Source: an uncultured Clostridia bacterium (lineage in GTDB: Bacteria; Bacillota; Clostridia; TANB77; CAG-508). Taken from it: a DNA stretch of 9,492 bases. Shown here piece by piece: positions 1 to 6,300 of the stretch (the stretch's first letter is position 1; each line of letters starts with the position of its first letter). The position numbers were made by a program, and so were the translations under genes. The notes beneath the pieces were generated by a model. It worked only from the letters and a program-made list of their open reading frames with translations, ran no database searches and was not told where the DNA came from. The DNA is taken from NCBI GenBank assembly GCA_944386335.1, contig CALXAQ010000126.1:1-9492 (forward strand). The letters run 5' to 3'.

Positions 1-666
1 ATTGTTTCTTCCAAAAAAGCTATACAAATAGCCCAAAAATATCCCTATATTTATACCATTTGTGGTATTTCTCCTAACGATGTACCAAATTCTTCTGAAA
101 AAGAAACAGAAATGTTACAAGAAATAGGAAATTTGCTAAAAAATGCTAAAATTTCTAAAATAGTAGCAGTAGGAGAAATAGGATTAGATTATTATTGGAA
201 TAAAGAAAATAAGCAAATACAAAAAGAGATGTTTCAAAAACAAATAGAATTAGCAAATCAATATCAGCTACCAATTGTAATTCATACCAGAGAAGCGGTG
301 GAAGATACTATAAAAATGATAAAACAAAATCCAGTTCAAAAAAAAGGAGTTTTTCACTGCTGTCCGATGAATAGAGAATTAATAAAAGAGGCTCTAAAAT
401 TAGATTATTATATTTCCTTAGCAGGCCCTATTACTTTTAAGAATGCAAAAAATGCAGATGAAATAATACAAATGGTACCAATGGAAAGATTGCTAATAGA
501 AACAGATAGCCCTTATTTGTCACCAGAACCATTAAGAGGAAGAAGAAATGATTGCAGAAATGTAAAATATATTGCACAGAAAATAGCAGATGTAAAAAAT
601 ATTAAGATAGAAGAAGTAGCAAAAATGACATATCAAAATGCAGAGAAAATATTTGAAATAGAATAA
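1..666 (+). CDS. TatD-family metal-dependent hydrolase, 5'-truncated by the window edge
   Basis: The frame is open from base 1 and ends with TAA at 664-666, giving 221 residues. TatD proteins are usually about 255-260 residues, so roughly 35-40 N-terminal residues, including the expected HxH metal motif, lie upstream of the window; the internal ATG at 112 is not the true start. Metal-site motifs of the TIM-barrel fold are visible: the VGEIGLDYY block with its metal-bridging Glu (codon 175), His in IHTR (codon 283), His in FHC (codon 355) and Asp in IETDSPYLSPEP (codon 505). The segment after the third motif reads HCCPMN where many TatD proteins have HCFSG. The family comprises cytoplasmic metal-dependent DNases/hydrolases linked to DNA repair or 3'-5' nucleic-acid trimming; the exact substrate here cannot be read from sequence. 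It converges on htpX. Confidence 0.93.
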   Translation: MVSSKKAIQIAQKYPYIYTICGISPNDVPNSSEKETEMLQEIGNLLKNAKISKIVAVGEIGLDYYWNKENKQIQKEMFQKQIELANQYQLPIVIHTREAVEDTIKMIKQNPVQKKGVFHCCPMNRELIKEALKLDYYISLAGPITFKNAKNADEIIQMVPMERLLIETDSPYLSPEPLRGRRNDCRNVKYIAQKIADVKNIKIEEVAKMTYQNAEKIFEIE

Positions 667-695
667 AGAAAGGAGATGTATCTCCTTTTCTTTAT
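665..695. terminator. Shared bidirectional hairpin terminator between tatD-like gene and htpX
   Basis: AGGAGA (671-676) pairs with TCTCCT (681-686) around a TGTA loop. The stem extends outward through A-rich (665-670) and T-rich (687-693) flanks, so either strand presents a hairpin followed by a U-rich tail. It sits in the 31-bp gap between two convergent stop codons, where it would serve both transcripts. Confidence 0.75.
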
Positions 696-697
696 AT

Positions 698-1594
698 CTA
701 TTTCAAATTTTCTAAAGCGGCAATTCTATCTTCTGTAGAAGGATGTGTTGACCAAAGGCTAGAAGAACTTCTTTTATCTTTTCTTTTGAATGGGTTTACA
801 ATATACATATGAGCAGTAGAATCATTGGCTGTTTTTAATTGATGACGATCTTCTTCTAGTTTTCTTAATGCAGAAATTAATCCTTGAGGATTTCTAGTAA
901 ATTGTACAGAAGTTGCATCTGCCAAAAATTCTCTTCTACGAGAAAGAGCAAGTTTCATTAGTTGGGCAAAAATAGGAGATAATATCAAAAATACAAGACC
1001 AACTAACATTAAGATTCCTCCACCTTTGCTATCGCGATCATCGTCGGAACGAAGACCACCCCAGAAGAAAGCTCTAGTCATAATATCTGATAACATAACC
1101 ACTAAACCAACCATAACCGTAACTACAGCAGAAAGTAGAATATCATAATTTTGAATATGGGCAAGTTCATGTCCAATAACGCCTTCTAATTCGTAGTAGT
1201 CTAGTTTCTCTAACAAACCAGTAGTAACACAAATAACACTATGTTCTGGATTTCTACCTGTAGCAAAAGCGTTGGGCTGTGGGTCTTCTACAATATATAA
1301 TTTAGGCGTTACACCAAGCCCAGAAGAGACTACTAAAGCATCTAAAATATTAACTAATTTTTGATTTTCTTCATGTGTAGCAGGTCTTGCCTTATTTAAA
1401 GAAAGAATAATTCTATCGCTGTAATAATAAGAAGACCAACTAGTTAAAATAGAAAAAATAAGAGCAATAACAATAGAAATAGGTCCTAAGTCAAAAGCCA
1501 TACAAATGTAATAAATAACTAAAGTTACTAAAATTATAAAAATACTAACAATAAATCCAGTTTTTATTTTATTTCGTTTAATATCTTGAAACAT
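698..1594 (-). CDS. htpX: HtpX-type M48 membrane zinc metalloprotease
   Basis: The 298-residue product has the full M48B layout. Two hydrophobic N-terminal segments (about residues 13-33 and 39-58) are followed by the zinc motif HELAH at 142-146. Two further hydrophobic segments (about 152-170 and 194-216) follow, and then REFLADA with the third zinc ligand Glu222. NAFATG (108-113) is also typical. Length matches the family (about 280-300). Family members degrade misfolded or damaged membrane proteins at the cytoplasmic membrane, with the active site facing the cytoplasm. The start is supported by an AGGAGG site (minus strand, 1601-1606) five to six bases upstream of ATG. The gene lies directly downstream of lemA in the same direction, a frequently conserved pairing. 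I see no truncation or missing ligand. Confidence 0.95.
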   Translation of the reverse strand: MFQDIKRNKIKTGFIVSIFIILVTLVIYYICMAFDLGPISIVIALIFSILTSWSSYYYSDRIILSLNKARPATHEENQKLVNILDALVVSSGLGVTPKLYIVEDPQPNAFATGRNPEHSVICVTTGLLEKLDYYELEGVIGHELAHIQNYDILLSAVVTVMVGLVVMLSDIMTRAFFWGGLRSDDDRDSKGGGILMLVGLVFLILSPIFAQLMKLALSRRREFLADATSVQFTRNPQGLISALRKLEEDRHQLKTANDSTAHMYIVNPFKRKDKRSSSSLWSTHPSTEDRIAALENLK

Positions 1595-1646
1595 AAAAAT
1601 CCTCCTTTTAGTACATATAGGTTATTGTTAAAGGTAGAATAAAAGT

Positions 1647-1673
1647 GGACGGAGAAGTAATTCTCCGTCGTCC
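1647..1673 (-). terminator. Hairpin between lemA and htpX (attenuator, processing site or partial terminator)
   Basis: GGACGGAGAA (1647-1656) pairs with TTCTCCGTC-g-TCC (1661-1673) around a GTAA loop, leaving one bulged base. Read in the direction of the operon, the stem is followed by ACTTTTATT, a weak U-rich tail. It lies in the 91-bp gap between the lemA stop and the htpX start. A weak tail inside an operon suggests partial termination or an mRNA-stabilising or processing hairpin, giving lemA more transcript than htpX. That function is inferred; only the stem is seen. Confidence 0.6.
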
Positions 1674-1685
1674 TGTTCTTCTTCC

Positions 1686-2243
1686 TTATTTTTGATTAAA
1701 ATCTACTTTTACATTTTTTCTAGCTTCGTCATTTTCTGCTTCAAATAGACTTTCTTCTTTAAAACCAAACATAGAAGCAATTACGTTAGAAGGGAATGTT
1801 TCTAAACTTGTATTATAAATGGTAACTGTGTCATTATAAAATTGTCTAGAAAAAGAAATCTTATTTTCTGTTGTTCTTAATTCTTCCTGTAAATCGGCAA
1901 AGCTTTGATTTGCTTTTAAATCTGGATAATTTTCTGAAACAGCTAAAATCGTTTTTAAGGCACTAGAAAGTTCATTATCTAAAGCAGATTTTTCTGCAAC
2001 TGTATTTGCTTCTGCCCAAGAAGAACGAAGAGAAGTTACTTTTTCTAATACTTCTTTTTCATGTGCCATATAACCTTTTACTGTTTCTACTAAATTAGGA
2101 ATTAAATCGAATCTTCTTTGTAGTTGAACATCAATTTGACTCCAAGCATTTTTTACATTTTGCCTTTTTGATACAAGGCCGTTATAAATAGCAATAAAAG
2201 CGATTACTAAAATAACAACAATGGCTAAAATAATCCATCCCAT
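1686..2243 (-). CDS. lemA: LemA family membrane-anchored protein
   Basis: The 185-residue product has one N-terminal membrane segment (about residues 3-20), then a highly helical, charged body. The family-typical block is present: a SKRQNVKNAWSQIDVQLQRR stretch from residue 25, then DLIPNLVETVKGYM; later come TENKISFSRQFYNDTV and YNTSLETFPSNVIASMFGF. Length is normal for LemA (about 180-200). The family is an all-alpha bundle exposed outside or at the membrane after the single anchor. Its molecular role is not well defined, though it is commonly encoded next to M48 proteases such as HtpX, as here. The start has an AAGGAGG site on the minus strand about 11 bases upstream of ATG. A sigma-A-like promoter lies just beyond. 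Confidence 0.94.
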   Translation of the reverse strand: MGWIILAIVVILVIAFIAIYNGLVSKRQNVKNAWSQIDVQLQRRFDLIPNLVETVKGYMAHEKEVLEKVTSLRSSWAEANTVAEKSALDNELSSALKTILAVSENYPDLKANQSFADLQEELRTTENKISFSRQFYNDTVTIYNTSLETFPSNVIASMFGFKEESLFEAENDEARKNVKVDFNQK

Positions 2244-2277
2244 AACTAATATATCCTCCTTAATTTAAAGTAATATT

Positions 2278-2306
2278 AGTATATCATATGTTTTTTGTTC
2301 CTACAA
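2278..2306 (-). promoter_or_regulatory. Sigma-A-type promoter of the lemA-htpX operon
   Basis: On the minus strand, TTGTAG (2301-2306, 4 of 6 consensus bases) and TATACT (2278-2283, 5 of 6) are separated by exactly 17 bp. This places the start site roughly 20-30 bases upstream of the lemA ribosome binding site. There is no other gene on this strand upstream, so a promoter is expected here. Confidence 0.6.
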
Positions 2307-2342
2307 TAGCTAGTATATGAATTCTTTGTAAAAATTATGTGA

Positions 2343-2443
2343 TAAAAAATAGAAAAAAGAAAATTCATAAAATTGACTACGGACATAAGAAAAAAGCTTC
2401 CAAAAGCTAGAATAGAAAGAAAAAGCAGAAATTATAAAAAAGA
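2343..2443. repeat. Degenerate intergenic element, copy A
   Basis: This stretch shares three landmarks, in the same order, with 3001-3133: AAAAAATAG near the left end, ACTACGGA (2376-2383), and a 42-nt block (2402-2443) that I align at 35 of 42 identical bases with 3092-3133. Copy A is shorter between the second and third landmarks by about 48 nt. The DNA is A-rich on the + strand, so some similarity is compositional, but the order of landmarks argues for common origin. It contains no plausible gene. A minus-strand open frame across it is low-complexity Phe/Leu/Ser and has no ribosome binding site that I recognise. Confidence 0.5.
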
Positions 2444-2514
2444 CAAATTTATGTAGTACTGAATTTAAGCCTATTATAAGACTAGAAATAAGTGTAGTAG
2501 ATATAGACAAAAAC

Positions 2515-2576
2515 ATAAACAACCGAAACATAAATGCACAAATAACCGAAAAATAATGATACAAATAACCGAAAAA
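2515..2576. repeat. Three direct repeats at a 23-bp period (operator- or iteron-like)
   Basis: The 16-mer ACAAATAACCGAAAAA occurs identically at 2538-2553 and 2561-2576. A third copy at 2515-2530 matches at 13 of 16 positions. All three share the core AACCGAAA, starting at 2521, 2544 and 2567, which is exactly 23 bp apart or about two helical turns. The array ends directly before promoter-like sequence of the broken ATPase gene. This geometry fits a protein binding side by side on one DNA face, such as an activator or repressor. No replication initiator gene is nearby, so I favour an operator over an origin. Confidence 0.6.
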
Positions 2577-2578
2577 CA

Positions 2579-2623
2579 TTGTATAATAAAAAAAATGGTA
2601 CAATATAATAAAGCACAAGGAGG
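2579..2623 (+). promoter_or_regulatory. Promoter and ribosome binding site of the ATPase remnant
   Basis: TATAAT occurs twice, at 2582-2587 and 2604-2609. TTGTAT (2579-2584) could be a -35 for the second with a 19-bp spacer. The first has no good -35 and would have the third 23-bp repeat in its place. AAGGAGG at 2617-2623 stands nine bases before the ATG at 2633. The expression signals therefore look intact although the gene is broken. Confidence 0.5.
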
Positions 2624-2632
2624 AGTAGGAGA

Positions 2633-2994
2633 ATGGAAAACTACAAAAATAGAATTGTGGATAAGATTTTAGAAAAAAATTAAAAGGGAAAGGTGCTGTG
2701 TTAATTCAAGGACCAAAGTGGTGTGGCAAAACAACAACAGCCGAACAAATTTCTAAAAGCATAATATATATGGCTAAATCCGATGAAAAAGAACAAAATT
2801 TAACAATGGCTGAAATTAATCCAAGTCTACTTTTACAAGGAGAGGTACCAAGATTAATTGATGAATGGCAAATTGCACCAAAACTATGGGATGCAGTAAG
2901 GTATGAAATAGATCATAGAAATGAAGAAGGACAATTTATATTAACAGGATCTTCTGTTCCTGCAAAAATGGATGATGTTATTCATATAAAATAA
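2633..2994 (+). pseudogene. Remnant of an AAA_14/DUF4143-type ATPase, frameshifted and truncated
   Basis: The ATG at 2633 opens a good N-terminus (MENYKNRIVDKILEKN) that stops after 16 codons at 2681-2683. The family-like sequence continues at once in another frame (KGKGAVLIQGPKWCGKTT and onward, from about 2683). One A missing from the A-run at 2673-2679 explains the shift. Visible after the shift are Walker A (GPKWCGKTT, about 2710-2736), a Walker B-like LIDEWQ with its acidic pair (about 2854-2871) and a sensor-like ILTGSS (about 2938-2955). The frame ends at 2992-2994. Intact members are roughly 400 residues, so the rest of the ATPase core and the C-terminal DUF4143 part are gone. The GTG at 2698 falls just before Walker A and is unlikely to be a real start. 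Such ATPases are common accessory genes of uncertain function. Confidence 0.85.
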
Positions 2995-3000
2995 AAGAAT

Positions 3001-3048
3001 AAAAAATAGGAGAATTTACTACGGATAGTAGCAAACTCTCTATTTTTT
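3001..3048 (+). terminator. Compound hairpin with T-tract after the ATPase remnant
   Basis: AAAAAATAGGAGA (3001-3013) pairs with TCTCTATTTTTT (3037-3048) with one bulge. An inner hairpin TACTA-CGGA-TAGTA (3017-3030) lies inside the loop. The right arm itself supplies the T-run, so this is a good intrinsic terminator candidate for the + strand. It insulates the giant surface-protein gene from upstream transcription. It also forms the left part of repeat copy B. Confidence 0.65.
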
Positions 3049-3133
3049 GTGCGTTTAAAAGAAGTAGAAAAAAGAAAGAGTAAAAACCACAAAAACCTAG
3101 AGTAGAGAAGAAAAGCAGAGAATATAAAAAAGA
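3001..3133. repeat. Degenerate intergenic element, copy B
   Basis: This is the counterpart of 2343-2443, with AAAAAATAG at 3001, ACTACGGA at 3018-3025 and the 42-nt block at 3092-3133. The interval between the last two landmarks is about 48 nt longer than in copy A and includes the right arm of the hairpin. Together the two copies bracket the ATPase remnant in the same orientation. The rest of the gap up to 3265 is A-rich, with no gene that I can support. Confidence 0.5.
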
Positions 3134-3266
3134 TCAGAAAACAGGGAAAAATACATAAAAAACAAAAATGTAACAAAAAAGTAAAAAATATTTAATAAAT
3201 AGAGGCAAAAAGCTATTTCCGTAAATAAGAATATATCATTTTAGCAAAATACTAAAAATACAACAA

Positions 3267-3327
3267 TTTACGACTTCTCTGTAACGAGATATAATAAATA
3301 TAACGATATATTGTCTTTTTTTGGAGG
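3267..3327 (+). promoter_or_regulatory. Sigma-A-type promoter, leader and ribosome binding site of the giant surface-protein gene
   Basis: TTTACG (3267-3272, 4 of 6 consensus) and a perfect TATAAT (3290-3295) have a 17-bp spacer. The spacer contains a small dyad, TCTC-N6-GAGA (3276-3289), and the short leader has a near-palindrome ACGATATATTGT (3303-3314). Either could bind a regulator, but this is only inferred. GGAGG at 3323-3327 is six bases before the ATG at 3334 and fixes that start. Confidence 0.65.
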
Positions 3328-3333
3328 GGTAGT

Positions 3334-6300
3334 ATGAAACAAGAAAACAAAAAAACAGAAAAAGTGGTAAAAAGTCAGAACAAAAACTTAAAGGTAAAAA
3401 TAATACCTATGGTGACTGTTCTAATAGCATTAATAGTAGTGGCAGTAATTTTAGGTATACAGTCGGTTAAAACACAAGGAGGAGTAATCACAGCAGAATT
3501 AGCCAAAGCAAGAACATATAAGCAAGTAGAAGAAGGAGACGAAATAATAGAAGAAGCACCAAATGTGAGATTTGATGCATTCTTTTTACGCGATTTAAAC
3601 AATGACGGCTATGCAGAAAGTATAAGAGGAACGTGTAGAGAAATAGGAGAAGAAGATACCTTGTACATGGAGTTAAATGTGCAAACAGAAGGGTACCTAA
3701 AAGAGGGAAAAATAACAATAAATGGAGAGAATTTTTACCTACAAACAGCCCTACCAAAGGATGAAGAATTGAAAGACAACTACATAGGAAACAATGTAAC
3801 AACAATAGAGTTCAATGATATAACCAATGGAACTCAAAAAATGTTAACAGGAGTAGTAAGAAGTGGGGACTATACATACACTTCAGAAAAAGCAGTAGCC
3901 ATAGGGAAAAATATAAATAATTATAGCAAGGTAAATAGTGTAACTTTAACAGGAATCTATGTAAATGCAGAAGGAGAAGAAACCCCAATTAGTAAAACAG
4001 TAGAGTTTGATGTAGATTGGTATGGACAGACAAAAGCAAGCATCTATACAACTAATCAAAGTAAGAATATAGATAATGCCATAGATGAAGAAAATAGAGA
4101 ACTAAGCTTAGATTTTACAGTATATACAGAAGAAACAGATAGAAAACTAATATTATCCAAAAATCATGTAGAAGGAGAAATCCCAACATTAAATGAATAT
4201 GCACCAATAAGAGTAGAGTACACAGGAACAAATGGTGTATTTACTTATGATGCAGAAACAAGAAGCTTTCGTATAGATAGAGAAGCAGTAGCAGAAGAAA
4301 ATGGAGAAGTAACAACAAGTTTATCTAGAAGTAATAGTTATGGAATTAGAGTGGTATATCCACTAGAGGCATACCAGAGTCTTGGAACAGAGACAGTAAG
4401 TATAAAAATACCAGTAAGAACCTATTATGAAGGATACAATAACCCAAGTGAAGAATTTACCAATCCATATAGATCTAATATAGCAAGTGCAACCATAGTA
4501 GTAAGCTACGAAAAGGAAAGAGGAACAGTATCAGAATTTGAAGTAATAGTAGGAAAAAGAGTATATGATCCAAGTACAAGATATATTGTATCCAAAGAAA
4601 AGCCATTAAGGATCTATAACGGAATAAGCGAAGGAGAAACAGGAGATACATATACTGTATTATGGGAAGCATATATAGGAACAGGTAGTGGCTTGCCAGG
4701 AATCATTATGAAAGAGACGAAAAATGGAGAAACACAAGTAACCGATACCTTTATCAAAACAGATGCAACAGAGGAAAGTACAGATGATGTAGTAGCTAAT
4801 GTAGGAATCTATTTTAGTGGAGCAGACAAAATATTAGGAGAAGAAGGATGGATAAAGGTATATGATGAAGAAACAGGAGATTTGATTGTAACATTTACAG
4901 CTAGCGATTGGAATAAATACACTAGTGGAAACCCATATAGATATGAGATTCCTGTAAAACATGTAAGAATAGAAACAAGCAATGTAGTAGAAGATGAGAG
5001 TTACTTATATACATACCATATAAAAGAAATAGAGGATGATAAAATAACAGAAAAATATGAAAGACAGGCATTTGATACATTGCAATATATTAAATCCACT
5101 TTAGTAGGATATTTAGGAGAAAGTTATGTAGATACCGATACTCATCAAGCAAATTATGAAGCTCCAATATCAGTAGCAGAGGTAAGCATTAGTAAAAATA
5201 CATTATCTACACAAACAACAGAGAAAAACGATAGAATTACCATCGATGCAGTAGCAAATGCAAGTGCAAATCAAGTAGCATGGCAAAATGGAATGTTTTT
5301 AGTAAAATTACCAAAAGAAATCATAGATGCCCAAATAAATAATGTAGAAATATTAAATAGCAATGTATCCTTAGAGAGTTATGAACTAATAGAACAAGAA
5401 GAGGGGCTATTTATTAAAATAGTAACAAAAAATGATACACCTATGAGTTATAGCATTAATATAGATGTAGACTTAACACCAGACCCAAGAATAGCAACAG
5501 TAAGTAGATCCATAGAGTTATATGCAAGTAATGAAAATGGAGCAGATTATTATTACAAAGCAAAAGACCAATATGATGTAAATAACAATTTAAATACAGA
5601 AGAAAATGTAAACTATGATACAGCAAGTATTAGCATGGTATCGCCAAATAGCTTGTTAACGAACCAAACTGCAAGTGAATATGACAATAGAGGGAGTGAA
5701 GTAGTATCACCAGAAATAGCAGATATAAAGCCAGTATATGCAATAGTAGACCAAGAAACAGAAGAACAAACGGTAAAAATAGGAGTACAAATAAAGAATA
5801 ACTATGCTAGTACAATAAGTGAAATAAAAATTTTAGGAAAGATACCATTTGAAGGAAATAGTTATGTGTTGAGTGGAGGAGATTTAGGCTCTACCTTTAC
5901 AACAAAAATGATCAATACAGGAATAGAAATACCAGAAGAGTTACAAGCATATGCGACTGTATATTATTCAGAAAAAGAAAATCCAAGCAATGATAGAGAA
6001 AATGCAGAAGATGGTTGGAAAACAGCAGAGCAAGTAAGTAACTGGGATAATATAAAAAGTTATATGATAGATTTAGGCGACTATGTAATGAATACAGGAA
6101 AAGAATATGTATTTTATTACACAGTAAAAATACCACATGGACTAGAGTTTAATAAGGTAGCCTATAGCCACCATGGAGTCTATTTCTGCCTAGATACAGA
6201 TCAAGGAAAATATAGAACGCAAACAGAACCAAATAAATTGGGACTAAGAATAGCAGAAAAATATAACTTAGGATTAACAAAATATCAAATAGGAAAAGAT

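Noticed and set aside
112..666. ATG at 112 as the start of the TatD-like gene
   Set aside because: The same frame is open back to base 1 and the upstream residues (ending in CGISPNDV) fit the family. The protein is cut by the window edge.
2394..2409. Minus-strand terminator (AGCTT-TTGG-AAGCT followed by a T-run)
   Set aside because: The stem is only 5 bp and there is no minus-strand gene upstream for it to terminate; it is probably a by-product of the repeat sequence.
2515..2576. Iterons of a plasmid or replication origin
   Set aside because: There are only three copies, with no Rep or DnaA-box cluster and no partition gene nearby; the flanking genes are ordinary chromosomal ones.
2310..2618. 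Minus-strand open frame of 102 codons rich in Phe, Ser and Leu
   Set aside because: It is low-complexity, spans the 23-bp repeats, promoter-like sequence and intergenic element A, and has no clear ribosome binding site or family resemblance.
2698..2994. GTG at 2698 as the start of an intact 98-residue ATPase
   Set aside because: It has no suitably placed ribosome binding site, begins almost at Walker A, and family-like sequence continues upstream in two frames from the well-supported ATG at 2633.
2982..3176. Minus-strand open frame of 64 codons
   Set aside because: It is a Phe/Leu-rich translation of the A-rich intergenic element B and of the terminator. Its resemblance to the 2310-2618 frame follows from the DNA repeat.
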